Source: a virus
Direction: 5' to 3' (one strand)
DNA: 64,000 bases
IMG/VR virus record: IMGVR_UViG_3300008262_000226
Location: 1-64,000 of that record
Numbering within the stretch: the first letter of the stretch is position 1; each line of letters starts with the position of its first letter. The translations under genes were made by a program, and so were the position numbers. Shown piece after piece: positions 27,324 to 35,624 of the stretch. Below the pieces are notes generated by a model, which did not search any database, was not told the origin of the DNA, and worked only from the letters and a program-made list of their open reading frames with translations.

Positions 27324-27529
27324 TGTTTGATAATCTCTCTCGCCACACCCTCATCCAACTTAAAGATGGGGGTGTTTTTTCAATTAAATGTAAAGTCATG
27401 GAATATCACAGTGGTAAAGATATTCCATGTTACTTGGGAATAAAATATCCGACTGGCATCGTGGGTGTTGACTCTTTTACTTCAAGATGCTATACTAACC
27501 AAATAGATTCTATTATCAAGGAAATCTAA
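27323..27529 (+). CDS. Small protein, unknown function
   Basis: A 68-residue protein sharing one base between the cobS stop and its start. I see no known motif. A terminator-like hairpin lies inside its first 20 codons, so most cobS transcripts may stop before it is made; expression may be low or regulated. Confidence 0.45.
   Translation: MFDNLSRHTLIQLKDGGVFSIKCKVMEYHSGKDIPCYLGIKYPTGIVGVDSFTSRCYTNQIDSIIKEI
27346..27380 (+). terminator. Intrinsic terminator inside the start of the following ORF
   Basis: Ten-base stem (27346-27355 with 27365-27374, one G-T pair), nine-base loop and six T. It would end the cobS transcript. Confidence 0.7.
27468..27496 (+). promoter_or_regulatory. Sigma70-type promoter (TTGACT, 17 nt, TATACT)
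   Basis: TTGACT at 27468 and TATACT at 27491, inside the end of the small ORF and 36 nt before the next gene. It would start the clamp and clamp-loader transcript. Confidence 0.6.
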
Positions 27530-27531
27530 CT

Positions 27532-27840
27532 ATGCAATGGAAATACAATGAAGACAAAATCCTTAAAGACGTTGAGGATTATGTAGTGAGCACATACCAC
27601 GGTCATTACTGTGGGGATGAAGAAGGATACGATGATATCCAAACAATTGATCTGATGGCGGCGAAGAAACTTGCTGCTCCTTTCTGTCAAGCAAATATTC
27701 TTAAGTATGGCAGTCGCTATGGTGATAAGGATGGTCGTAATAAGCGTGACCTTTTGAAAGTGATTCACTACGCAATGCTTCTGCTTAACTTTGATGGTCA
27801 CTACACTCGCACACAGAACGGTCTACAGGAGTTTAAATGA
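27532..27840 (+). CDS. DUF3310-like small protein
   Basis: A 102-residue protein. The second half (ILKYGSRYGDKDGRNKRDLL then KVIHYAMLLLNFD) resembles the DUF3310 family of phage proteins, sometimes called nucleotide kinase-like, though no P-loop is visible. ATGA overlap with gp45, so it is co-translated with the sliding clamp. Confidence 0.55.
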   Translation: MQWKYNEDKILKDVEDYVVSTYHGHYCGDEEGYDDIQTIDLMAAKKLAAPFCQANILKYGSRYGDKDGRNKRDLLKVIHYAMLLLNFDGHYTRTQNGLQEFK

Positions 27841-28499
27841 GCACAGTCGCACTTTCCCAAACTACTCTGAATATTCTTAAGAACTTTGCCACTATCAACA
27901 ATGGCATCATTATTAAAAAAGGAAACACGCTACGAACTATCTCAAATGCTGAGAACATTCTCGCAGCGGCGAACGTTGAAGAATCCTTTCCTCAAACTTT
28001 TGCGATTTATGATCTTAACCAGTTTCTGGCTGGTTTATCATTGTTCGATAATCCTTCTTTGGTGTTTGATAATGCCGATTATGTTACTATCAAAGATGGG
28101 CGTAGTCGTGTCAAATATTACTTTAGTGACCCTGAGATTACACTTAAAACTGCTCCAGATAAATCCGTAAAATATCCTGGATCTGACATTCAGTTTACAT
28201 TGTCTGCTGCTAATATTGCTGCTATTCAAAAGGCAACTGGTATTTACAAACTGCCTGATTTGAATATCAGCTCAGATGAAGAGATCGTTCTCTCAGTGCG
28301 CGACAATGAAGTGTCAACTTCCAACACGTATGATATCATTGTTCCTGGCACCTTTGAAGGAACTCATTCTCTTGACCTCAAGGTTGAGAATATTCGTCTT
28401 CTTCAAGGTGACTATCAAGTTGGAGTTTCCAAGCATTACATTTCTGAGTGGAAGCATCTTAACTTTGATCTTACTTATTATATTGCACTTGAACCTTGA
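27837..28499 (+). CDS. 45: gp45 sliding clamp
   Basis: A 220-residue trimeric DNA clamp that tethers gp43 polymerase and is also needed for late transcription with gp55. The start MSTVALSQTTLNILKNFATIN is a typical cyanophage clamp N-terminus. It overlaps gp44 by one base, in the conserved 45-44-62-regA order. Confidence 0.9.
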   Translation: MSTVALSQTTLNILKNFATINNGIIIKKGNTLRTISNAENILAAANVEESFPQTFAIYDLNQFLAGLSLFDNPSLVFDNADYVTIKDGRSRVKYYFSDPEITLKTAPDKSVKYPGSDIQFTLSAANIAAIQKATGIYKLPDLNISSDEEIVLSVRDNEVSTSNTYDIIVPGTFEGTHSLDLKVENIRLLQGDYQVGVSKHYISEWKHLNFDLTYYIALEP

Positions 28500-29335
28500 T
28501 GAAAAACTTTTTGTGGGTGGAGGAGTATCGTCCTCGTAAAATCGAAGATTGTATCCTCCCTGATTCGTTAAAGAAAGTATTTACTGGATTTGTAGAGCAG
28601 GGGGAGATTGCTAATCTCCTTCTGTCTGGTCCTCCTGGAGTTGGAAAGACTACAGTTGCCAAAGCCCTGTGTGAAGAGATTGGTGCTTCATATATTGTTA
28701 TCAACGGTTCGGATGAAGGTCGCTTCCTTGATACTATCCGAACCCGTGTCAAACAGTTCGCCAGTTCTGTCAGTTTAACTGGCGCTGGCAAACACAAAGT
28801 CGTCATCATTGACGAGGCAGATAATACCACTCATGACGTTCAGCTATCTCTTCGCGCCTTCGTTGAAGAGTTCCATAGCAACTGTCGTTTCATTTTTACC
28901 TGCAACTTCATTAATAAAATCGTTGACCCCCTGCACTCCCGCTGCACGGTCGTTGATTTCCGCATCAAACCCGAGGAGCAGAAGAAGTTACAGGCGGCGT
29001 TCTTTGGGCGCTTACAGACGATCCTAGATGGATCGTTGGATGCTGCAGTGCTCTGTGATATTGCTGATGTAAACCTAGACCAACTCATGCGAGCAATGAA
29101 AGCAAAGGAATACAAGGTCGTTCGTCAATGGGTTGTAGATAATATGGATAGTGACCCTAATACTATCATTCGTAAAATTTATAATTCTCTGAGTGAATGT
29201 CTTGAAGGTTCTTCTATTCCTCCTGCTGTGTTGGTGTTGGCTAAGTATCAGTATCAAATTGCGTTCGTAGCTGATCAAGAGATTAATATGCTTGCTTGTT
29301 TGACTGAAATTATGGTGGAGTGTAAGTTTAAATGA
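28499..29335 (+). CDS. 44: gp44 clamp-loader ATPase, apparently with an internal deletion
   Basis: A 278-residue AAA+ clamp loader. ATG at 28499 shares a base with the gp45 stop (an in-frame TTG lies just before). Walker A is GPPGVGKTT (44-52), Walker B IIDEADN (103-109), and the SRC arginine finger is at 147-149. Compared with T4 gp44 (319 residues) about 40 residues are missing after RLQTIL (about residue 176): the lid helices that in T4 include FPDFRKTIGEL. The frame resumes at LDAAVLCDIADVN. This is either a real shortened protein or an assembly loss. Confidence 0.85.
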   Translation: MKNFLWVEEYRPRKIEDCILPDSLKKVFTGFVEQGEIANLLLSGPPGVGKTTVAKALCEEIGASYIVINGSDEGRFLDTIRTRVKQFASSVSLTGAGKHKVVIIDEADNTTHDVQLSLRAFVEEFHSNCRFIFTCNFINKIVDPLHSRCTVVDFRIKPEEQKKLQAAFFGRLQTILDGSLDAAVLCDIADVNLDQLMRAMKAKEYKVVRQWVVDNMDSDPNTIIRKIYNSLSECLEGSSIPPAVLVLAKYQYQIAFVADQEINMLACLTEIMVECKFK

Positions 29336-30222
29336 AATCATTAAAGACCCCTCTTCGTTATCCTGGCGGCAAATCTCGTGCCGTCAAGTATCTTATTCCT
29401 AAGATGCCTAAAGACATTACCGAATACCGTGAACCTTTTCTGGGTGGTGGTAGTGTAGCAATTGCGTTTACAAAAGAATACCCAGATATTCCTGTATGGG
29501 TGAATGATTTGTATGAACCATTGGTGAATTTCTGGCAGATGCTACAGAAGTCACCTGATGGTTTGTTCTGTTTACTGGAAGCATACAAGAATACATATGA
29601 CACGCCAGGCAAAGCACGGGCATTGTTTGACGAAATGAAGATTCAACTGAATAGTGCTGACACACCTAACCTCCAGAAAGCTGCTGCTTTTTATGTGGTC
29701 AACAAGTGTAGTTTCTCTGGTCTAACTGAATCATCTTCCTTCTCACCTCAAGCAAGTGATCATAACTTCACTATGCGTGGTATTACAAATCTTTCTAAGT
29801 ATTCAGAACTGATTGAGAATTGGAAGATTACTTGTGGTTCATATTGGGATATGATGATGACATCTGCTCCTGTAGGAACGTTCTGGTTCTTTGACCCTCC
29901 TTATGATATCAAAGATAATCTTTATGGTAAGAAAGGAGAACTACATAAAGGATTCAATCACGAAGAGTTTCATGCTTGGATCACTCAGGGTAATGTAAAA
30001 GATCGCTGGATGATTACTTACAATACCAATCCAACTCTTATGGAGTGGTATGATGGTTATTATCAAACCAAATGGGATTTGACTTATACTATGCGTTCAG
30101 TAGGCGACTACATGAATGAGCAAAAAGACCGTGCTGAACTTTTGATTACTAATTATGACGAAACCATCTCTAACGGAATATTTGAACTCAATAAATCAAA
30201 CCAAGAAGTCGGTAGTTATTGA
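29332..30222 (+). CDS. Dam-family N6-adenine DNA methyltransferase
   Basis: A 296-residue D12-class methyltransferase. The N-terminal TPLRYPGGKSRAV binds SAM, motif I is FLGGGSVAIAF, and catalytic motif IV is DPPYD near residue 188. It may protect phage DNA from restriction or mark it. It sits between gp44 and gp62, which are usually adjacent, starts by ATGA overlap with gp44, and runs 68 nt into gp62. This looks like an insertion into the clamp-loader operon. Confidence 0.88.
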   Translation: MKSLKTPLRYPGGKSRAVKYLIPKMPKDITEYREPFLGGGSVAIAFTKEYPDIPVWVNDLYEPLVNFWQMLQKSPDGLFCLLEAYKNTYDTPGKARALFDEMKIQLNSADTPNLQKAAAFYVVNKCSFSGLTESSSFSPQASDHNFTMRGITNLSKYSELIENWKITCGSYWDMMMTSAPVGTFWFFDPPYDIKDNLYGKKGELHKGFNHEEFHAWITQGNVKDRWMITYNTNPTLMEWYDGYYQTKWDLTYTMRSVGDYMNEQKDRAELLITNYDETISNGIFELNKSNQEVGSY

Positions 30223-30541
30223 CGAGGAATCTGAAAAAGCATATCCACCTTTTATTGTCAACAAGTGTCTTGCTGCTTTTCATGATACTATTTTATTTTC
30301 AAACGAAATGAATATGTATCCTCATCTCGATAAGAAGATGCAATATGACTTTTTTATAAATAGTATCAGCCCGCGTAAGAGATTTTCTCCTTGGGCAAAA
30401 AAATCTCAAGTAGAATACCTTGATGCGATTAAGGAGTATTATGGTTATAACGACGATAAAGCTCTACAAGCATTGAGAATCTTATCTAAAAATCAACTTG
30501 AACACATTAAAAAACTTGTAGACAAAGGTGGAAAAAGATGA
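30155..30541 (+). CDS. 62: gp62 clamp-loader small subunit
   Basis: A 128-residue protein matching cyanophage gp62: the opening SLTEYLNSINQTKK, the middle YPPFIVNKCLAAFHDTILF, and YDFFINSISPRKRFSPWAKK. It completes the gp44/gp62 clamp loader. Its first 22 codons overlap the 3' end of the methyltransferase in another frame, so the methyltransferase tail has been fitted onto this gene. Confidence 0.85.
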   Translation: MTKPSLTEYLNSINQTKKSVVIDEESEKAYPPFIVNKCLAAFHDTILFSNEMNMYPHLDKKMQYDFFINSISPRKRFSPWAKKSQVEYLDAIKEYYGYNDDKALQALRILSKNQLEHIKKLVDKGGKR

Positions 30542-30966
30542 CTCCTGATATCGAAGTAGAATGGAAGCAAGCTGATATGGTTGAGGTGACTCTCAATGAA
30601 CCTGATGATTTCCTCAAAGTTCGTGAGACCCTAACTCGTATCGGTGTCGCATCCCGTAAAGAAAAAAAGATTTACCAATCTTGTCATATCTTACACAAGC
30701 AAGGTAAGTATTATATTGTTCACTTCAAGGAGCTGTTTGCCCTTGATGGAAAGAATACCAATCTTTCTGTGAATGATGTTCAACGTAGAAACAGAATTAT
30801 TCAACTGTTATCCGATTGGGGATTGATTTCTGTTGTTAAAGCAGAAGCGATTGCTGATGTTGCTCCGTTGAATCAAATCAAAGTTCTTGCTTTCAAAGAG
30901 AAAGACGAATGGACGCTTGAAAGTAAATACAACATTGGTCGTAAGAAGACCGAGATAACCGAATAA
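30538..30966 (+). CDS. regA: RegA translational repressor
   Basis: A 142-residue protein matching T4-like RegA, which binds ribosome sites of early mRNAs and represses their translation. Typical parts: IEVEWKQADMVEVTLNEPDD and FLKVRETLTRIGVASRKEKK. It ends the 45-44-62-regA operon and is followed by a strong terminator. Confidence 0.88.
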   Translation: MTPDIEVEWKQADMVEVTLNEPDDFLKVRETLTRIGVASRKEKKIYQSCHILHKQGKYYIVHFKELFALDGKNTNLSVNDVQRRNRIIQLLSDWGLISVVKAEAIADVAPLNQIKVLAFKEKDEWTLESKYNIGRKKTEITE

Positions 30967-30973
30967 TATTTGT

Positions 30974-30997
30974 AGGGAGTTCCACACTCCCTTTTTT
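30974..30997 (+). terminator. Intrinsic terminator after regA
   Basis: GGGAGT/ACTCCC stem (30975-30980 with 30986-30991), five-base loop and six T. Confidence 0.85.
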
Positions 30998-31073
30998 AAT
31001 GCTTTCTGATATATAATAATGAAGACGCCTTCGGGGTCTTAATCAAACTCTCGCTTATTCAAGGAGAATTAAA

Positions 31074-31517
31074 ATGACAAATACTTATACTTGGGATGTT
31101 TATACTCCCTTCAACGTAGGATTGGAAAGCATTTTTAATAGACTAGATGCGATGTCTGGTCACAATACAAACTATCCTCCCTACAACATCATCAAACACG
31201 ATGGCGCTAACTACGAAATTGAAATCGCTCTGGCTGGATTTAAGTCAGACGAGATTGAAGTCTCTACAGAACAGAACATTCTCAGAGTTACCTCGAAAGT
31301 TGAGAAACGAGATACTGAAAGAGTGTATGTTCATAAAGGTCTATCAAGACGTTCCTTCACAAATTCGTGGCAACTCGCAGATGATGTCAGAGTATCCTCT
31401 GTAGATTTTTCTGATGGTCTATTAACCATTTCTTTGGAGAAGATCATTCCAGAACACCAGAAAAAAACAACTTATACTATTGGTGCTGGTAAACAGGAAC
31501 TTCTAACTGAAGGATAA
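31074..31517 (+). CDS. hsp20: Hsp20 small heat-shock protein
   Basis: A 147-residue alpha-crystallin-domain chaperone. Residues about 45-135 form the domain (YEIEIALAGFKSDEIEVSTE; SRRSFTNSWQLADDV; VDFSDGLLTISL), ending the region with an IxI-like tail motif. Common in cyanophages and thought to assist head or tail assembly or host protein stability. AAGGAG ribosome site; a small hairpin with a C(TTCG)G loop lies in the leader at 31022-31040. Confidence 0.9.
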   Translation: MTNTYTWDVYTPFNVGLESIFNRLDAMSGHNTNYPPYNIIKHDGANYEIEIALAGFKSDEIEVSTEQNILRVTSKVEKRDTERVYVHKGLSRRSFTNSWQLADDVRVSSVDFSDGLLTISLEKIIPEHQKKTTYTIGAGKQELLTEG

Positions 31518-31520
31518 ATA
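31513..31520 (+). promoter_or_regulatory. Late promoter-like GATAAATA
   Basis: GATAAATA overlaps the hsp20 stop. A terminator follows within 40 nt, so any transcript would be short unless it reads through. Confidence 0.35.
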
Positions 31521-31551
31521 TTCATGGGGTAACCCAAATATCGTCGGCGCA

Positions 31552-31597
31552 GGGGCGGTGCTGGTCAGAATCAGCACTTGCCCCATTTTATTTTTTG
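31552..31597 (+). terminator. Intrinsic terminator after hsp20
   Basis: Long GC-rich hairpin (GGGGC...GTGCTG paired with CAGCAC..GCCCC, small internal bulge) followed by a T-rich run. Confidence 0.8.
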
Positions 31598-31606
31598 TGG
31601 TATACT
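31578..31606 (+). promoter_or_regulatory. Sigma70-type promoter (TTGCCC, 17 nt, TATACT)
   Basis: The -35 box lies in the 3' arm of the hsp20 terminator and the -10 just after its T run, with exact 17-nt spacing, before the gene at 31630. Confidence 0.5.
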
Positions 31607-31629
31607 ATAAAAACTCTAAGGAGCAAATT

Positions 31630-32010
31630 ATGATTCCGAAAATTTTGTTAATGAACAGCGGAGAAAGAATTATCGCTGGTCTAGCAGAACTTACCGATCC
31701 AGAAGGTAAAGCAATCTGTTTAGTTGCAAGATGCCCTTATCTTCTTGCTATGATGCCAACAGGTGATGTATCTCCAGATGGCAATCCCGCACAATTTAAT
31801 GTTAACTTTACCAAATGGATTCCTTATTCGTCAGATGATCAGTTTAAAATTCCATATAGTTCAGTTACTGCCATTGGCGAAGTAGATCCTGGAATTTTAG
31901 AAGTATATCTTGAAAAGTTTGGAGATAAATTAAATGACACAGACACCGTACAACCCAGTGATTCAAGTGATATTACTGAAGAATCAGGAGTATCTGATAG
32001 CGCAGATTGA
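31630..32010 (+). CDS. Sm-like small protein
   Basis: A 126-residue protein. Start chosen at the ATG with AAGGAG upstream; the frame is open 72 nt further but lies in the terminator. Residues 1-100 have the strand pattern of an Sm-like barrel (ILLMNSGERIIAGLAEL; VTAIGEVDPGILEVY), then an acidic Ser/Asp tail. The next gene starts inside the tail. Function unknown; may be a paralogue of the 19248 and 31934 products. Confidence 0.6.
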   Translation: MIPKILLMNSGERIIAGLAELTDPEGKAICLVARCPYLLAMMPTGDVSPDGNPAQFNVNFTKWIPYSSDDQFKIPYSSVTAIGEVDPGILEVYLEKFGDKLNDTDTVQPSDSSDITEESGVSDSAD

Positions 32011-32323
32011 GGAGAGAGAGGAGAGCCCTGAATGCCTCTTAACTAATCCTTATAGAATAACTGATTTAACTTACTGGGATCATTCTAACGTTGATTACAA
32101 AAACGTTCGCAATCCTGATGCTCTTTTCATTGAGGAAAGCGAAGAAAAAGAAATCGACAAAGATGGTAATGAAGTGACAGTTATTCAATCAGATTATATT
32201 CTGTTGCAAAAGTTTCCCAAGTATACTAACCAAACTCAAATCTACATGCGAGCAGATGACATCCTGACCATTTGCGATCCGTCGTATTCTGTGCTAGAAT
32301 ACTACCAGAAGACCCTGGGTTGA
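31934..32323 (+). CDS. Second Sm-like small protein
   Basis: A 129-residue protein of the same plan: VILLKNQEYLIAQIEE at the start and QIYMRADDILTICDP near the end. It overlaps the previous gene by 77 nt in another frame; the GGAG before 31934 and the need for the first strand argue that this start is real. It lies directly before the DNA polymerase gene, so it is co-transcribed with gp43. Confidence 0.6.
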   Translation: MTQTPYNPVIQVILLKNQEYLIAQIEEREESPECLLTNPYRITDLTYWDHSNVDYKNVRNPDALFIEESEEKEIDKDGNEVTVIQSDYILLQKFPKYTNQTQIYMRADDILTICDPSYSVLEYYQKTLG

Positions 32324-32326
32324 CGC

Positions 32327-34693
32327 ATGAAGTTTTATACGAACATTGAACAGGCGGGGAATCGCATCCTCGTTCGTGGTTATGAGAAAGGTGAGCGAGT
32401 TCAGTATCGTGTAGATTATCAACCTAAACTGTACATCCCTTGCAATAAGCAAACGGATCATAAGAGCCTTGATGGGCGGTATCTTAAAGAGATCCGCCCT
32501 GGTTCTATTAATGATTGTCGCCAATATATCAATCAGTATGATGGTGTGGAGGGATTTGAAATTCATGGAAATACTAGATACTTGTATCAGTATATCAACG
32601 AAGCATATCCCGATGACGAAATTCGCTTCGACTCTTCTCTCATTCGCACATTTACTCTGGATATTGAAACTGGAGCAGAGAATGGTTTCCCTGATATTGA
32701 ATCAGCAGACCAAGAGATTCTGCTTATTTCTCTCCGTGATTCTTTTACAAACAGGATCACTGTCTGGGGATCAAAGAGTTTCAAGAATGAAGACCGACAG
32801 GTTGATTACATCCATTGTAACGATGAGACGAAACTCCTTTCGTGCTTCCTCAAATGGTGGCAGGAGAATACCCCCGACGTAATTACTGGTTGGAACGTTC
32901 AGCTATTCGATATGCCATACATCTGCCGACGTATGGATCGAGTGCTTGGGGAAGATCATACTAAACTTTTGTCGCCTTGGAAACTAATCTCATCGCGTGA
33001 GATTTTCATTAAAGGTCGCAAACAGATTGCATATGATATTCCTGGCATTGCCACGTTGGATTACCTTGAACTCTACAAGAAGTTTACATACACCAATCAA
33101 GAATCTTATCGTCTTGATCATATTGCTTTTGTAGAACTGGAAGAAAAGAAGCTCGACCACTCTGAGTTTGATACCTTCAAGGAGTTCTATACTAAAGACT
33201 GGAACAAGTTTGTGTTGTATAACATCCACGACGTTCGACTTGTTGATCGACTAGATGACAAGATGAAGTTGCTGGAACTTGCGTTCACTATGGCATATGA
33301 CGCCAAAGTAAACTACGAAGATGTTTACTCTCAGGTTCGCATGTGGGATAACATCATCTTCATCTATCTGGCAAAGATGGGTGTTGTCATTCCTCCTAAG
33401 AAAGATAGCGTGAAGGATGCTAAGTATGCTGGTGCATATGTTAAAGAACCTGTGCCTGGCATGTATGATTGGATTGTGAACTTTGACCTTAACTCACTGT
33501 ATCCACACCTCATCATGCAGTATAACCTGTCACCTGAGACCCTCCTGCCACGCCGTAGCAGCGTCAACGTAGACATGCTTCTGGAGAAGCAGTTCGATAC
33601 CAGCGACCTCGTAGGGGAGACCCTGTGCGCCAATGGCACCCATTACACAACCAAGTTTCAGGGGTTCCTCCCCAAGCTGATGGAGAAGATTTATGAAGAC
33701 CGCACCATTTACAAAAAGAAGATGATTGCTGCCAAGCAGCAATATGAAAAGACTCCAACGATTGAGTTGAAGAAAGAGATTGCCCGCTGTAATAACATTC
33801 AGATGGCGCGTAAGATTCAACTCAACTCTGCCTATGGTGCTATCGGTAACGAGCACTTCCGTTATTATAAACTTGAAATCGCTGAGGCAATTACTCTTTC
33901 TGGTCAGCTATCTATTCGCTGGATTGAGAAGAAGATGAATGCCTATCTTAATAAAGTTCTAAAGACACAGGATGTTGATTATGTTATTGCTTCAGATACT
34001 GATTCTATGTATCTTAATCTGGGTCCTCTGGTTGAGACTGTATACAAGGGAAGAGAGAAAACTGCTGAGAGCATTGTTACGTTCCTTGATAAGGTCGCTT
34101 CGCTGGAACTTGAGAAGTTTATTGAAAGTTCTTATCAAGAACTGGCCGACTACCTCAAAGCATACGACCAGAAAATGAAGATGAAGCGTGAGAACATTGC
34201 TGAGCGTGGTTTTTGGACTGCAAAGAAACGCTATGTTCTTAACGTTTGGGATAGCGAAGGTGTGCGTTATGCTAAACCGAAGATGAAAATCTGTGGTATG
34301 GAAACTGCACGTTCTTCCACTCCTGCTTACTACCGCGATAAACTAGAGCAGGCATATCGTATCATCGTAACCAAAACGAATGAAGATGTTCTTGACTTCA
34401 TTAATGAAATCAAGGAAGACACTAAGAAGCAAAATTATCTCAACATTGCATTCCCTCGCGGGTGTAATGGTCTGAAGAAGTATCGTAGTGCTGCTGACAT
34501 TTATCAGAAGGGCACACCAATTCAAGTGCGTGGTGCGTTGCTCTATAACTATTACATTCGTAAAAACAATTTGGAGCACAAGTATCCAATCATTCAGGAA
34601 GGTGAGAAGATTAAGTTCATCTATCTGAAGACACCAAATCCTATCCGCGAGAATGTTATTTCGTTCTTTCAACAACTGCCGAAGTTTTGTTGA
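32327..34693 (+). CDS. 43: gp43 DNA polymerase, C-terminus apparently truncated
   Basis: A 788-residue family B polymerase in one piece. Exonuclease motif I is LDIETG (about residue 110); polymerase motif A is DLNSLYPHL, motif [14 protein letters not shown] and motif C ASDTDSMY. Aligned from memory with T4 gp43, the sequence stays collinear to [10 protein letters not shown]...LPK and then stops after two residues, where T4 has about 45 more ending in the clamp-binding tail. The last 41 nt overlap uvsX. So the normal C-terminus, including the gp45 contact, is absent. Confidence 0.92.
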   Translation: MKFYTNIEQAGNRILVRGYEKGERVQYRVDYQPKLYIPCNKQTDHKSLDGRYLKEIRPGSINDCRQYINQYDGVEGFEIHGNTRYLYQYINEAYPDDEIRFDSSLIRTFTLDIETGAENGFPDIESADQEILLISLRDSFTNRITVWGSKSFKNEDRQVDYIHCNDETKLLSCFLKWWQENTPDVITGWNVQLFDMPYICRRMDRVLGEDHTKLLSPWKLISSREIFIKGRKQIAYDIPGIATLDYLELYKKFTYTNQESYRLDHIAFVELEEKKLDHSEFDTFKEFYTKDWNKFVLYNIHDVRLVDRLDDKMKLLELAFTMAYDAKVNYEDVYSQVRMWDNIIFIYLAKMGVVIPPKKDSVKDAKYAGAYVKEPVPGMYDWIVNFDLNSLYPHLIMQYNLSPETLLPRRSSVNVDMLLEKQFDTSDLVGETLCANGTHYTTKFQGFLPKLMEKIYEDRTIYKKKMIAAKQQYEKTPTIELKKEIARCNNIQMARKIQLNSAYGAIGNEHFRYYKLEIAEAITLSGQLSIRWIEKKMNAYLNKVLKTQDVDYVIASDTDSMYLNLGPLVETVYKGREKTAESIVTFLDKVASLELEKFIESSYQELADYLKAYDQKMKMKRENIAERGFWTAKKRYVLNVWDSEGVRYAKPKMKICGMETARSSTPAYYRDKLEQAYRIIVTKTNEDVLDFINEIKEDTKKQNYLNIAFPRGCNGLKKYRSAADIYQKGTPIQVRGALLYNYYIRKNNLEHKYPIIQEGEKIKFIYLKTPNPIRENVISFFQQLPKFC

Positions 34694-35624
34694 TACAGGG
34701 AGCTATATTCTCAATGCTCTCATTAGCGGGAGCATCTATGGGGGGTTACCCTCCAACAAAATCACCGCGCTTGCTGGAGAATCCTCTACTGGTAAAACAT
34801 TCTTTGCCCTCTCTATCGTCAAACATTTCTTAAATAGTAATCCTGAAGCACAGGTAATTTATTTTGAAACGGAATCTGCTGTCTCTAAAGACATGATGGT
34901 TTCGCGTGGGATCGATGTTAAACGTGTAGGTTTGGTTCCTGTTACTACTGTTCAAGAGTTTCGCACTCAGTCTATCAAAGTTGTAGATGAGTATATGAAA
35001 CTTAAGAAAGAGGATAGACCTCCGCTGCTTTTTGTGCTAGACTCTTTGGGGATGCTCTCCACCACGAAGGAGATTGACGATGCCACTGCTGGCAAGGAGA
35101 CACGCGATATGACTCGCGCCCAGGTTATTAAATCGATCTTTAGGATTTTGTCACTGAAACTTGGGCAAGCTAGTATTCCTCTAATCGTTACCAACCATAC
35201 ATATGAAGTGGTTGGTGCCTATGTGCCAACTAAAGAGATGGGTGGTGGCACTGGTCTGAAGTATGCAGCGTCAACTATTCTCTTCCTGTCTAAGAAGAAA
35301 GAGAAAGATGGCACTGAAGTTGTAGGTAACATTATTAAAGTGAAGGCACAGAAGTCTCGCTTTACCAAAGAAAACTCAGATATCGAGACGAGGTTATTCT
35401 ATGACGCACGGGGATTGGATAAGTATTATGGATTACTGGAGTTGGGTGAGAAATACGGAGTATTCCAACGTAAGGGGAATCGCGTGGTTGTTGGGGAATC
35501 TTCCGTTTATCCTTCTGTTATCCTTGCCGATCCTGAGAAGTATTTCACGCCAGAGATAATGCAAGCTTTAGATGAATGTGCCTGTAAAGAGTTTCTATAT
35601 GGAGTAGTGGATGGAGAGAATTGA
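34653..35624 (+). CDS. uvsX: UvsX RecA-like recombinase, N-terminus apparently truncated
   Basis: A 323-residue RecA-family strand-exchange protein. Walker A is GESSTGKT (42-49), Walker B FVLDSLGM near residue 130, and L1/L2 regions follow. The recognisable homology begins at [14 protein letters not shown] (residue 13); the dozen residues before it come from gp43 DNA read in another frame, and the usual 30 or so N-terminal residues for filament contact are missing. No clear ribosome site precedes the ATG. It overlaps gp41 by 14 nt. Confidence 0.88.
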   Translation: MLFRSFNNCRSFVDTGSYILNALISGSIYGGLPSNKITALAGESSTGKTFFALSIVKHFLNSNPEAQVIYFETESAVSKDMMVSRGIDVKRVGLVPVTTVQEFRTQSIKVVDEYMKLKKEDRPPLLFVLDSLGMLSTTKEIDDATAGKETRDMTRAQVIKSIFRILSLKLGQASIPLIVTNHTYEVVGAYVPTKEMGGGTGLKYAASTILFLSKKKEKDGTEVVGNIIKVKAQKSRFTKENSDIETRLFYDARGLDKYYGLLELGEKYGVFQRKGNRVVVGESSVYPSVILADPEKYFTPEIMQALDECACKEFLYGVVDGEN

